64,000 nt of DNA. Origin: Archilochus colubris (taxonomy: Eukaryota > Chordata > Aves > Apodiformes > Trochilidae). The stretch is taken from the NCBI GenBank assembly GCA_023079485.1, contig CM041084.1, forward strand, positions 103,980,467-104,044,466, in the 5' to 3' direction. Position 1 is the stretch's first letter. Each line of letters opens with the position of its first letter. Made by a program: the position numbers and the translations under genes. This document shows, one piece after another, positions 47,366 to 59,621 of this stretch. Below the pieces are notes generated by a model, which was not told where the DNA came from, searched no databases, and was given only the letters and a program-made list of their open reading frames with translations.

Positions 47366-50034
47366 AGGGTTATATGGAAAATTTATAACCTAATGGGAAA
47401 AAATTAAATAACAGAAGAAACATGCTCTTTCTAGACTGCCCCAGCAGTAAGACCTTACATAAATGAAAATAAGCTCAGTTGTGTAGGGAAAAGGAGATAA
47501 CTCGAAATTCTCTCTCTAAAAGCTTGAGCTACACATTTAACAAAGATCAGTTGTTATACAGTCCATTAATTGTTTTTGGAAGATCTTTTATGTCCCAAGA
47601 GTGTCTACAGTTTCTGTAGTCAGTACTGAGTGCTATTTTAAGAAATAACTAACTATGAGGCAGCTCTAAAACTGATGTGGTTCCTTGCTCAGTACACAAG
47701 GACAGTTTATTGAATTCTCAAAATATAAGATGAGTTTATTTTTCTGTGAGTCTCTTAGATGATGCCATAATGATTTTTAATTTTTTAAATTATATTTATT
47801 TTTAGAGGACTAATTCCTAAGACTGAAGTCCCTTCTCGCCACTGTTGCTGCTGTACTAATTCTCTGTGTGCTTTACCAGGCAAGGGAAAGAAACACTAGG
47901 CAGCATGAAGAAGATACCCAAGAAATGCTACAGTTTTGTTATTGTCTGTACATTTTATCACAGTTTCTCTCACTACAGAGCCATACTTACCCTCACTGGC
48001 CACGAGAGATGTTCCTCAGGGCTTGAGATGGCAAGTTCATCAGCAGCTGCCTCTCGCTCAAGGATGATGCTCTGACAGCTCTCACTCCTGTTTCAGATTC
48101 ACTGCCAGCAGCATTTCCATGAGAAAACACTCATTCGGCCAACTACACCAAGTCCACCAAAACCAAATAAAATTGAAGTAGTCCTGCACCATGTGGAAAT
48201 AGAAAATTGTCAACAGGACAAAGGAATTTTTCTCTTTCATTTCTGTTTCTAGCCATTGTGTTAGGTGAGTTTATTTAGAAGAGGGAGACTTGCACTGCAC
48301 AACAAGTACCAGGATGTGAACAACCTGGCAAACAGCAAGAATTTTGACATTGTCACAGCAATAAGACCAGTGATAACTGTCTAAATCACCCTTTGACTGT
48401 TATGTGAAAAAACTGAGTCATAGATGTACAACTAGATGTACAACTAATGGAGTGTTTAAAAAGGCACATTGGTTATTCTTAGACAAAGTAATTTATTCAA
48501 GTTTACTGTTTTGAGAATGTTTCATCCATCTTCCAGCGTGTAGAAGATTCTTCTGTAAATCTGTTCCCAAATCAGACTTAGTAAATTAAAAATCAAATTC
48601 ATTCCCCACTTACACACTGTGAAATCTTTTCTTCTTCTTAATCCCTTTGGCTGTTGCATTGTAGCCCAAGGCAGCATCTCCCAACTGCCTCCCTGCGACA
48701 AGCAGAATTTATTATATAATCTCATCCCCCATTCCAAAAAATCTGAGATCAATCTCAAAGAGCCGTCCTCTGAACTTGGCAGACACTCGTGTGGGAAAGT
48801 CTTTAAACAAAAACAAATTTGTTTATGTACTGGGAGAAGGAGCTCTGAGAGAAGATAGCGCGCTGTGAGCCAACACTGCCCTCAGCAGCAGAGCTGGGGC
48901 TGCTCACACAGCCCTGAAGCTCTGCAGAGTTTCATCCCTTCCATCAGATGCCCACAATAGAACCCACCCCCCCTCCCAGCTCCTGTGAGGCAAGGGGGAC
49001 CAGGGGGTTGTCCCTTGCACTGGGGAAGATGAAGTCTGAGCATGAAATAGGTGGTCAAGAACACCTGGATGGTGGAACCAGATCGCACAGGTTGCTTTGA
49101 GTTTGTGGTCTTCAGGGACACTTATCTGGGGCTTTGTTGGGTTTTGGGGTTCTTTTCCAAAACAGATTTAAGTCTGCAGCACAGTGAATATGTGTGTGAG
49201 CTGATCACAAACCTTGGGAATGTTTTTAACTTGCCATCTAATCCCAATTCTGACAGGCCACATGGTCAGATTTGATGGAAAAAAAAAAAAGCTTACACCT
49301 GCAAAACAAATCACCCAGTCAATTCCCACATAAATGGTGTTTAAGGACTTTAAAAGTGTATCTGCATGATCCACCACACCGAATTTGTTAGTCCTAGGGA
49401 TTTAGATTATAGGTATTTTCCCAAATATGTGTATTACTACTACCCTTTTTTGGAGAGAAATATGCCCTTGCTCTAAGAACAGTCACCAAGCTTTGTTTCA
49501 GAAACTGAGCTGAAGCTGTGTGGGAAGCCAACAATGGATGCAAAGGACAAGGAGGATGCATTTCTACACTGGTGGCATGGCTGAGGAAAGATGACAGTGT
49601 CCTGTGCTAGACAGTGAACCTTCCATACTGAAACCATAATCCTCACTGCCAAGTTGCAGCATGGACAACCTATACATGAACCACGCACATACCAAGTCAG
49701 TGAGGTAAAGAACTGGGCTGCCCAAAGCATTTTTGCTTACTTGGATCAGGGAAGCAGTGAGGGGTTTGCTAGCCACATAAGGGCAATTTCTCCTTCTCAC
49801 ATGCAGGTGTCAAAATGCACATCAGTTTCAGGGCTATGTGGATACCTCAGGTGTGACTGTGTGACAGAGATACTCTCTGCACGACAGGTTAGGTTTGCTA
49901 GATGACCAGCAACAGTAGAGCATAATTTCTGAATGGTGCCATGGTGAGATCTTAGCATAAAAAAGAATTCTGAGAATCTAAACCAAAATGGTCGAAAGTG
50001 ACCACAGCTGAACATTTTCAGTCTAGTGGGAGGT
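47366..50034. other. Unique noncoding DNA
   Basis: Includes an A/T-only patch at 47770-47805, a 12-bp duplication at 48421-48444, and an open frame behind a good splice acceptor at 48097 (see findings). Otherwise nothing recognised. Confidence 0.5.
48421..48444. repeat. Exact 12-bp tandem duplication
   Basis: TAGATGTACAAC occurs twice head to tail. Confidence 0.97.
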
Positions 50035-50119
50035 GTCTCCACCCATGAAGGGAGGTTGGAACTAGATGGTCTTCAAGGTCTCATCCAGCCCAAACCATTT
50101 TATGATTTTGTGATTCTAT
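50035..50119 (+). mobile_element. CR1 LINE, 3' tail fragment
   Basis: 'gggaggttggaactagatggtct', then 'aaggtctcatccagcccaaacc', then a decayed ATTTTATGATTTTGTGATTCTATTC tail. This is the 3' end of a plus-strand CR1 copy, nearly all of whose body is missing. Confidence 0.9.
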
Positions 50120-51539
50120 TCCTCCTAAAAGCCCTATCTGCTTTGAAGAGATTTGGCTCCCATCTTGACTTGTCTTGGATCAATTGAAAAAATTATCTTT
50201 TTGAAGTGCTATGCCACCTTGAAGCAGGGGTTTGCCTGGTAAAAGACCTCCATATGGTTGGCCTTTCAATACTGTGTCACTTGACTAGCCCAAGCACATT
50301 TTAGTGAGAAAACATGGAACTTAAATCTGAGCAAAACACAGGTGCCCCCCAAATCTAGCCATCCATTGGCACAGAGATCCCAGACCTTTGGAATCCAACT
50401 GCAAAAATATGAATATATCAGAGACAACAGTGGAGCTGATGAGGAGTGGGAGGTATGAAAGAAGGGGAAGCTTCACAAGCACCTTCTTGCTTGGAAGAAA
50501 GCAGTGTCCAAGAAACCCTTCTTTATCTGCTGGCTAGACAACTGTAACTAAGTTCAGGTGTCCTGAACATGACACAGAGGAATGAAAGAGCCAGGTTGCC
50601 TCAACAGAAGCTTTCAAAATATCTAGAAGTTTTCCAATCCACGCATCATCACTAGTCATACAGATGCTCTCCAGACTGGCCCAGAATGAATGCTCCAGAA
50701 CTGTAATCTCACAAGAAGCCAACACATACATGTGCTAGGACCTGTTGGAAAGCATCACTCGGGGATGTTACCTCTGCAAGGAAGGAGATGGATTAGATAA
50801 TGAATGAGAAAGCCTCACATGTGTCTGCCACAGAAGAAAGGCCCAGTGGCACTTTGTGTAGACAGTTGACCAACATACAGGACCTGCCCCTTCGCATGGA
50901 AGCTGCAGGAGGGGATGGGTATCACAGTCTGCCTTGAAGTTGTTGCTCAAGACAAGTGCTCAAGTTGCTCAAGTTGTGCTGGGGAATGCAGCAGGATGAA
51001 GCCCTTCCCCCATCATGCTTCCACCATGAAGCATGTTTGGTTTGTGCCCCATGTAGAATAAAATGGAGCCTATTTTCCTGCTCAACACCAGTGCCTACCT
51101 TCCCTCAGGCAATAAACCCTCTGACCTGTGGGGTTTGGTGCAGTCACGCTCTAGGCACACTTCACAACTACAGGACCATCATGACCCGGGCCATGTGCAG
51201 TGTCAAGTATATATAAGGTGGAAAAAAAGCAAGGGGAAACCCAGCAGAGGGATTACAAGAGTGTGAGTCACCTTGTGCCTACTGCATGACTCTGGGGACA
51301 GGGTGGACTCTTGTTCCGGGGCTGGGGCAAAGTCACAGCTTTGCCTGTTATTAGTGTTAGTCACAAGCTCAGCTATACAAAGTCCAGCAGAAACCACACT
51401 TGCAAATGCCTCAACCTGGAATGTAAAATAAACACTAAAATAAAAATAAATACCTGCTACTTACTTTCTCTAAATATACCCTGAGGCCAGATCTGCTTCC
51501 ACTGAGGTCAAGTCCAGTTCTGCAATCAGTGGCAGGGGA
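50120..51539. other. Unique noncoding DNA
   Basis: Nothing recognised. A 9-bp direct repeat 'gctcaagtt' occurs twice at 50958-50975. Confidence 0.5.
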
Positions 51540-51660
51540 AGCGAGATCCAGACCTTTATTTGGAAAGATGTTAATAATCAAATTGCAGTTTTAATTTGTC
51601 ACCAAGACAGACGTGTGATAAGACATTTTGGTTGCTGCTATAAGTAGCTCTGAGGATTGT
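51540..51660. promoter_or_regulatory. Possible conserved noncoding element (weak)
   Basis: AT-rich core 'gttaataatcaaattgcag' and 'ttttaatttgtcacc' with retained CpG in 'gcgagatcc' and 'agacgtgtg'. Composition only. Confidence 0.2.
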
Positions 51661-52335
51661 CAGGAGCTGTTGTAGGTGCTAAGGACTTTGTGACATCCTG
51701 GCACAGTGAGGAAGGGACTCTGCAACTCTGGCACATGTCCTCACTGCAGGGAGGTGAAGAAATCCCTCTGGTCCCTCTCTGAACACAGAGAAAAGGCATA
51801 GCTGGGTCTGAGAAGATGCAAGAAGAGTGGGCATAGAAAAACAGGAAGGCTGGAAGTTCCATGGTTCTCTCCATATAAATGATCTTATCAATCTTTTCAG
51901 TGAGTCATCTATGGCTTTTTCTTCTTTGAGGTTTTTATGACATATTCACTTCCTTCATTACCATATAAAGATGGGGAATTTAAGCAAAAAAGGTGGAAAA
52001 GTCCTAAGTTAAGGCAGTTGGATAAACATGAATGGGTTTAGCTTTAGCAAACTACTGGATCAAACCCTCCCACACCCATGGACTTCCCTCCCCAGTGTCA
52101 TGGGGAAGTTTATGCTGGATTGTGCTGGCAGAATGGACGATACTTGTACTAGATGGTCATTTCCAGAAAATTCTGTGTGTGTGTGATAAGCACACTTCAA
52201 ATGCACCATGTCACCCACTGTGTTTCTCACATAGTTTTAATTGCTGAGGTGTCACAAATAAAGCAACACTAGCAGGTTGAGTTGTTATTGGACCTCACAC
52301 AGGGAGCAGGGCCATTCTTCTGCACAGAGGAAGAG
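51661..52335. other. Unique noncoding DNA
   Basis: Nothing recognised. Overlapping minus-strand frames at 51638-51891 are unsupported. Confidence 0.5.
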
Positions 52336-52359
52336 AAAAAAAAAAAAAAAAAAAAAAAA
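52336..52359. repeat. A24 tract
   Basis: Twenty-four uninterrupted A, flanked by GA-rich bases. Confidence 0.94.
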
Positions 52360-55034
52360 GAGAAAGGGACTGCCACATTTCCAGGTTTCAACTCAATAGG
52401 TGCTTGGGATAAACTCTGGGAGGCATCCAGAGCTGGAAGCACATAGTCACTCCCAAGAACACAGTTACACAGTTTAGGCACAGCCTGTATATCTTTTAGC
52501 ACATTGCATATATTGAAAGTGAAGAGTGGTCAGCTTTGTGATTGACTCCAGACAGAGTCAGCTTAAGTTTAGCCAGACTTATTAAATTCAGCCCTGGCTT
52601 TGCCAGATCCAACCTGCCATTTGCACAATCTCTTAGGTATTTCTGCACTCTGCTCCAAGAGGGTGTATTAGCTAATGTGCAACCCAAGCTATGTTTGCAA
52701 CACTGCAACCACAAGGATAAATTTTGCTGGAGCTGGGAGATACTTAGGTGTTGCCACACAGAGCTCGCTGAAGCTTTGGACGTGATCCTAGAACGCTGTG
52801 CTTGAGCTCTTGAACACAGATAGACCCCCCCTACATTCTGCCAGCAAAGTGTCAGGGCCTCTGCAGCACAGTTAATCCACAGCCTGGATAAACTGCTCAT
52901 GGATAATTGAGAATTCGTTGTACACCCACCTAGCACCTCTCTTTTATGGGATGATAAACACTTCTTCATAAAAGTACTTGTAAATGTGAACGCTACCACT
53001 ACAAACAGTCACGTTTTATATACATTTCCTCCTTGTTTGTTTTTAAAACTGAAACATGAATCACTCCTTTTACTGCATTCTACAGTACAAACTCCAAACA
53101 CTGCAGGAGAAGAAACATTTAACCAGAAGACCTGAGTTTGCAGTGCAGAGCTGGTCACACCCAGGCAGGTAAGCAGAGCAATGCAAATCACAGCTCTTCA
53201 AAACCTAACCAAGGGAAAACAACCCCAGTTAACTGAAAGCTTAATTTTCTGCCCTTGGGCACTGTTCTCCTGATCTCTCATGTCATGTAGCTGTCAGGTA
53301 TTGTTGCTGGGACCTGGGCAGTCATATGAGATGTCCACTGAGAAATAATGTACCACATATAAAAAATATCAAATTAACAGCCTAAGAGGTAAGGACTCTC
53401 CTCCTTTGTCCATCCCATTGCTTGGAACTAAAATCAGTGTTGGAATTGTTCCAGTGTATCAGCTCTGGAAAGTAAAGCTCACAAAGAGTTTGAAACCTTC
53501 AGTGCTCATCCATAGAGCTAATAGAGCCCAAGCTAGCAGCCCCTGGATTTCCACAGTCCAGCATTTCCAGAGACAGTGACTGTGACCCCAGGGCTTGTAT
53601 CTATGTATCTGGGATTTCTAAGAACTATCCATGCAAGGACCAAAAAAAAACACTCAACCTATTTTCCAAATTCAGAAAAGATGTGGAAATTCAGCCCGGA
53701 ACAGCCAGATGACCAAAGCTCTTCCAAGACCATGCAGTAGGTTACAGTGACACAGTCATAGCCCCACTTGCCAGCTCTCTTGCAGTAATTTCTGTAAGGA
53801 CCAGGAATTTCCAGCCCTGGTGACATCGCATGGGTGACTTCTTTGATGAGCATTTTTATGATATCCTTTGTAGTCAGTAACAACCTGACCGAGGATTACT
53901 TACCCATAGCCCAAGTATGCACCCTTTCAGGCTGAAGAAAAAAAACCAAAAAAGACAGCAAGGATCCTGGCTAATGGGCTGAGCTGGGAACAAATCACCA
54001 GTTACAGGAATATATCATAAAAACAAAGTGAAAGGTAAAGTAAAAATTCAATAAAGTTGTGAAGACTTGCATGGTTGTATCCCTTGATACAGCTGTGACA
54101 GGAGATTAAAAATGAAATTAGGAGACCAAGAAGTGGTTTTATGCAGGCAGCAGCATTTAAGTGGTTATCCTCAACCTCTGCAATTTTCTGCTTTGCTTTT
54201 TTGGTTTTTTTTTTCTTTCCCTGTAAAGATTTGCTCATTTACTCATTTCTTTTTGCAGTGAGGACAAGTCGAGGGGCGAAGACATAATCCAGCTCTCCTT
54301 GAACACAAATTGTTACAAAAACCCAGGAACAGATTGGCGGTGTTGACAGCCAAGGGCATGCCACCACCTGTGTGCAGCAAGATGGTGGTTTTAATTCCTT
54401 CTGTTTACTCTCCCCACTGTTCCCATCCCCATAGAAAAATTAAAATAAATGCCTTTGTTATTTACAGTCTGCACTGAGGGCAGCCATCAAGGTTGATTGT
54501 GGGTTTATGGTTGCCAGCCAACCTCCCAGCTCCAGCAGGTGCCAGGCACCCTGAATTACTCCCAGCACACCCTGCTCGGTGGGGCAGTGAGTGAGCTGAT
54601 GAATTCTCCTTATTTTGTCTGGGAGGCAACTGCCTCCCTCTCCACAAGGAACATCCCACGTATAATAAAGGTTTATAGTCAACCAGAGCAAGACTTCAAA
54701 CTCATTCCTTCCAGATTCATTCATGAGGAGGGTGGGGATGCTAGGCTGCTCAGCAATGTTTAACTCAACAAATACTAAGATCTCCAGAGTAATGGCCCTT
54801 TATCACCCCTGCTTTCTTTAGATACAGAATCAAAGAGCTAGTAAGCATGTTCTGTCAGCTTATGGTTACCAGAAATGAAACTGGATGCTAGGTATTTTGT
54901 AAAACCCATGTAAGGAATAAATGCTGCATGTTTAAAAGAATGCCTATGGCCACCCAACAAATCTGAGAGTCTAAGGGGCAGACCTATCACAACAAAGTCC
55001 ATATACCACTCTATGATATATAAATAGAACTATA
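52360..55034. other. Unique noncoding DNA
   Basis: A 167-codon open frame on the minus strand (52496-52999) has no recognised domain (see rejected items). The rest shows nothing. Confidence 0.45.
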
Positions 55035-55425
55035 GCCTAAAAGACATAGGGAGTGCTTGCAAGGAGTAGCATGTTGAGTTTTGGGTGTTACACTTGGAGA
55101 AAAGGTGGCACAGCTCTGGAAAGTGCAGGAACAAGAATGGTCAGAGATCCTGAAAACATGGATCAGCAAAGAAAAGATGTTTGAACCAAAGGGGAAAAAG
55201 AAATCTGGGGAGGAGAGAAAAAAGGGCAACAATCTTCAGATACACTCATAAAAAAGGAGCTGGAAAAAAGTGGAAGGAAATATTACATTACTTTATTATA
55301 TATAAGTAATGAGTTTGAACTGTCACCAAGATTTGAACTGCAGATGAAGTAAGATAGTGGCAATGAGAGTAGACTGCTGGGAAAGCCTGTAAGATCTCAG
55401 TCACTGGAAATCTCTCAAATTAGGC
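55035..55425 (+). mobile_element. Ancient CR1/L3-like LINE fossil (RT C-terminus)
   Basis: The order of blocks is that of the C-terminal part of a CR1/L3 reverse transcriptase. 'gttgagttttgggtgttacact' corresponds to the C-V-F-W-x-P-type codons. 'gtggcacagctctggaaagtgcaggaacaagaatggtcagagatcctgaaaaca' corresponds to the L-x-x-VQ-RA..M-R-LE segment. 'ctggggaggagagaaaaaagggcaacaat' corresponds to the KRR-GD stretch, and 55375-55425 ('gggaaagcctgtaag...tcactggaaatctctcaaa') to the P.E.V-..-S-LE-F segment. Reading frames are broken. Both ends are missing. Confidence 0.6.
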
Positions 55426-57353
55426 AGCTTCTGTCAGCAAATTTCACAGCTCTGCAAAAGCGAAGCAGTGTGCCATCAGCCAGACTTTCAGGACACAACC
55501 TTGGTTTTCAATCAAAATAAAATAGCATGCAGTAGAGGTGCTGGAGGGGAGGACAGCACAGAGAGCAGCAAAGTAGCAATTAGTAGCAGATTCTCTCAAT
55601 TGCTCCCAACTTTAACAGGGAAAGCAAGGCAGTCTTTACCCAAAAGTTGATTTTTAATGAGTTTTGTACCATGTAGCACTTCACTCAGGGGAGTAGCTTC
55701 ACATGTCCCACCCCACAAGGTGAAGAGCCATGCAGGGACCTGTTAAGGAGAGTGTTGTTCTAAAACATCAGACTCGAGCGTGTGTATCTTGCAGATCTGA
55801 ATCATTAAACCCCAGTAAGAGCCATTGTTATTGTGCATTGCTGGCTGTGGGTAAAAATTAGTATTTTGTTTCTTTAAATCAAACAGCAAGATGAAGAACT
55901 CTATTGCAGAAGACCATCTCCCATGTCCTCCAAAGAGGACTTGCAACCCCTAATGCCAGTGCAAACACTCAAATAAACATTTGTGCTACCCTAGATCACA
56001 CAGCTGGCATCTGTGGTAAGATCAGTTGCTTCAAGTGTGACTTTGGAGATCACAAGCAGCGGCAGAACAGGTTTGAGAGAAGTGAAACACCTGTGCTAAC
56101 ATCAGGTCTGGATGGAAAAGAAACACATGAAACCGAAACAAAACTCTTCATAACCATTTTCAGAATTTCCCACTTTTGACTACTCACAGAAATACTAGAG
56201 AGGAAGAAGTGGCATGGCTCCCTCTGGAATGTACTCTCCAGAATTTTGTAAGCTGGAAAGTCCCACTAGGCAAACAGGGATTCAAACAACCCACGTTAAA
56301 GGAAACTGGCGTGGGGGAGGATTGTCTTCTACTATTTTATATGGTGCTACTGGAAAACTGATTCACAACTTATAAAAAGAAATTTTCAGGGCAAATACTG
56401 ACAAGTTTGTTTTTTACCCTGGAAATAACTGGCCTTAGTGCTTTCCCCTTCCTGAAAGTAACCTTTCTTTTCTCCTTAAACACCCCTGTTAATTGAAATT
56501 AAAAAAATAATGCATCGTGAATAGCATCCTGGTTAGGGCTAGCGCACTGCAAGGCCCAAGCACACTGTCTATCTCAACACCTATTAATGATTCACATTAG
56601 ACATAAATGAAAGGCATCAAGTTGATTTTACTAACCATTCTGAAGTTCTGAAATGTAGGCTTCTGGCATGGAATGCAAGGAGGACCTTGAAAAAGTGCCA
56701 AGAGACATTCACCTACCCCAAAACTGCCAAAAGTAAAGGGAATTGGGCTGGGGTGTAAGAGCGACCCATATTTCAAAAACTTTAACTGTACCAGCTTTCT
56801 TGAGGTCTTGAACCTGTTTCTCTCAGCTACTGGCAAAGGGCCCTGAGGAAGAGCTGTTCTCTTGATGAAAATGTTCTCAAAACAGACACATATCTGCAAA
56901 ACACTTTGAGATACCTGACTTATTTTCAGTGGGGAAGGGTGGCATTAGAAAATTAAGTCAGTTCAGAGGCAATCTCTTCACTGCAAAAAGGCAAATAAAC
57001 CAAATTGCCTGGTGACTTCATGAAATGGGAAAAAAAAATCACTCAACACCTCTTGGAAGATCATCTAAGCAATGCCCTTAATATAAGCTGGACTTGCATC
57101 AAGCTCTCTGCTGTGTTCATGAAGGGCCACATAGGAAGGGGTCAGGCAGGAATGACAAATTTACGGACAGATTTGGGGAGCTTTGTACCAGGAGCAGCAA
57201 GATGTGGTATCAGGTCTCTAAATGACAAACATGCTCAGCACAATGTGGGTTTGAAAGAGGAAAGACTGTCTTAGGTACTGTCTCATTTATGTGCTTTCAA
57301 TTGCTTTAACTTTACAGTGCATTTTTAAATCACAGTTTACAACTAATGGAAAG
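55426..57353. other. Unique noncoding DNA
   Basis: Nothing recognised. Confidence 0.5.
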
Positions 57354-57370
57354 AAAAAAAAAAAAAAAAA
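57354..57370. repeat. A17 tract
   Basis: Seventeen uninterrupted A. Confidence 0.94.
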
Positions 57371-57417
57371 GGTTAATTTATTGGGAAACTGGCAGCTGTG
57401 CAAGAAGGAGAAAGCAT

Positions 57418-57441
57418 AGCCCACCCCACAGCCCACCCCAC
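57418..57441. repeat. Exact 12-bp tandem duplication
   Basis: AGCCCACCCCAC occurs twice head to tail. Confidence 0.95.
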
Positions 57442-57758
57442 CTTGCCTGGCTTCATACCTGGCTCATTCCAAAGGGAAGAGTCAGTGAGCACGGCCTTAC
57501 CCAGAGGAGTTACCCTGGCTGAGGCAGGGAGAACGGTGCTGCCTGGCATGGCTCTCTAAAACAAGAAATCCTGCTGCATAATATTTTTTTCAAGACAGCC
57601 CCAGAGTTTGTTAATTTTTCATTTGTGGAGCATCGGGAAACCATTTCTACCAAACTAATCAGCAGCTATCACACGATGTTGAGGGATACCTCTAGACTGC
57701 TTTTGACTTGGCACCCTCCAGGCTGCTTTGTCAGATCCCATAAATTTAAAAGAAATGT

Positions 57759-57779
57759 AAAAAAAAAAAAAAAAAAAAA
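57759..57779. repeat. A21 tract
   Basis: Twenty-one uninterrupted A followed by an A/G stretch to about 57790. Confidence 0.95.
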
Positions 57780-58058
57780 GAAAAAGAAAATAATGCCCTG
57801 CTGAACTTTTCTGTTTTGCTGTTCTTGTAACATATATGAAACAGATCTGACAGGAGAGTTTCCTTCAGCTCATATCTCAGCAGTAAGCAGGGCTATGAGC
57901 TTTTTTTTTCTTTCTTTTTTTTCAGCAACCTTTACTAAAAATAACTCCTTTAAGACTGTGGAAGGAGATTTCCAGCTGTGTAAGTTCAGATGTGCCTGTG
58001 TTCATTCAGAAGGTTGATCTGGATTTAATATGCACAGCCCTGTCAATACCGTGTTAAG

Positions 58059-58077
58059 CCCTCTGGCACCAGAGGGT
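58059..58077. promoter_or_regulatory. Palindromic CTCF-like site
   Basis: CCCTCTGG-CA-CCAGAGGG is a perfect inverted repeat with 8-bp arms. CACCAGAGGGT (58067-58077) matches the CTCF core CASYAGRKGGC at all positions except the last. Because of the symmetry the same near-match is present on the other strand. Confidence 0.4.
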
Positions 58078-58370
58078 CCAGGCAGTCTCTCTGTATTGTA
58101 TCCCAACCCCAAGCATCAAGAGGGACGTAATCCATCACATCAGCTCTTGAACCAAAACTGCTGCAATTATATGCACTCAAAATGGGCCCATTAACCTATC
58201 AAAAAGCATTTGAGAAGGGGTGTAATGTTGTCAGTTATTGTTCACAGGGGAGGAGTGAAGATAATTCTTATCTTGCAAATAGATTCATGCAAAACCAATC
58301 ACAGTTTGTGTTGCTCTAATTTATTTAGCCCGTTTTCTCTATGAAAATTCCAAGGTAGGGTGTTCACACA

Positions 58371-59558
58371 CGCACACACATAAAGGATAATGTCATTTCC
58401 CAAGAGTGGATTAGAGAGAGAGCCTGTGCCTGGCCCACCACAGGAGCACAGAATCGAGTCAGACACAAAGAGCAGAGCAAAAGGAGGCCAAAGAAACACC
58501 AAAGGAGATGGGAAAAGTGGCAAAGGTAGTGCTGTCATAAACAGAAACAGATATAGAAATGTTACTGTTCACATGTCATCTTAGGTGCTTTCATGCATCA
58601 GCAGCCAGTTAAAAGTACCTTGAGCTACATTGCTCCCATGGAACATTTTGTTTCTATTAAGCAAGGCTAGAGACTGATAGCTTCCAGTAACCCAGTCATC
58701 ATCTTCACAAAAAGGATGACTCCTCGGCACTCAAATTGCTACAAGCGAGACCACTGTAAAACCCCTGTTTGCTAAGCTTCACTGAAACAAAGGGCTCCAA
58801 ATCAGATAAGCCTGATTACAAAAAGTTCAGAAGCTTTCCTGCACTGTTTATCAAGTGAGAAATGCAGTCTGTGAGCTCCCACTTTGGTAGAGATCTGGAA
58901 GAAGAGAGAGCTTCAATGGTGACACGCCTTACACCCCCTGAGTACTCAATGACAGGAAGTATCTATATGACTTAAATCCCCATCATGATGAGATAGAGAG
59001 CCTTAGAAGAAAATCCCTCCATAATCAGGGACAACAGTCCTCCAAAATTAGTCACCCAAATGAAGTGCCTGCAGTTAAGCAATGTACATCCATGTCATCT
59101 TGACCTTCCCAGGTAAGCCAGAAGTTTTCCCAGAGCTGGCTCTGGGATGATCAGAGCACTGATGGGCCTGGGCCACCCTTCCCCAAGAGACCGAGGAGAA
59201 AAGCTGTCCAATGCAGTGCTGAGGGATGATGCAGCCATTTCCATGTTTCTTACACATCAGAGAGACCCTGGGGAAGCTTTGTTCCTAGACAACACCATCC
59301 TCAGCTGCACCCTGACCTCATCAACTCTGTGTCCCCCAGAGGAAACCTGAGCTCCACTGGGAGGAGCATCCAGCCCAGAGGAGCATCTCGGAAATGGAGA
59401 TGGCATGTTCATGTCTCTTTGGCTTTCTCTCCATTGGCCTCTTTCCAGCCTCTGACAGGATCAGGTACCAGAAAAGAATGCAGGATATAGACTACACTCT
59501 AAAAAGATAAGGTCCTGTACCTTCTGGTGACTCCCTTTAAAACAAATCTCCTGATGAC
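58371..59558. other. Unique noncoding DNA
   Basis: A short imperfect (CA)n lies at 58365-58381. No gene is recognised. Confidence 0.5.
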
Positions 59559-59621
59559 TTTTTTTTTTTTTTTTTTCAGTGCTGAAAATACTCTGAAAAT
59601 ACTGAAAATGCTGAAAATACT
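59559..59621. repeat. T18 tract followed by 9-bp minisatellite
   Basis: T18 at 59559-59576, 'cagtg', then four units of CTGAAAATA/G (59582-59621), the first two separated by an extra CT. Confidence 0.93.

Larger units (their letters stand above)
57560..58370. promoter_or_regulatory. Possible conserved regulatory element
   Basis: The segment has an even, AT-moderate composition with scattered retained CpG ('catcgggaaacc', 'cacacgatgttg', 'ataccgtg', 'gggacgtaatcc', 'agcccgttt') and many factor-like sites ('tttgttaatttttc', 'gaccc..cattaacc', 'tcttatcttgc', 'ctaatttatttag'). It contains the palindromic CTCF-like sequence at 58059-58077. An A21 run at 57759-57779 interrupts it. No coding frame was found. 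This is a composition-based inference. Confidence 0.33.

Noticed and set aside
52496..52999. 167-codon minus-strand open frame
   Set aside because: No ATG at the start (it begins at a GTG codon), no recognisable domain, overlaps an 87-codon frame on the other strand.
54460..54780. Possible LTR, suggested by an AATAAA-type signal near 54663 and open frames on both strands
   Set aside because: No terminal TG/CA pair, no second copy and no primer-binding site could be found.
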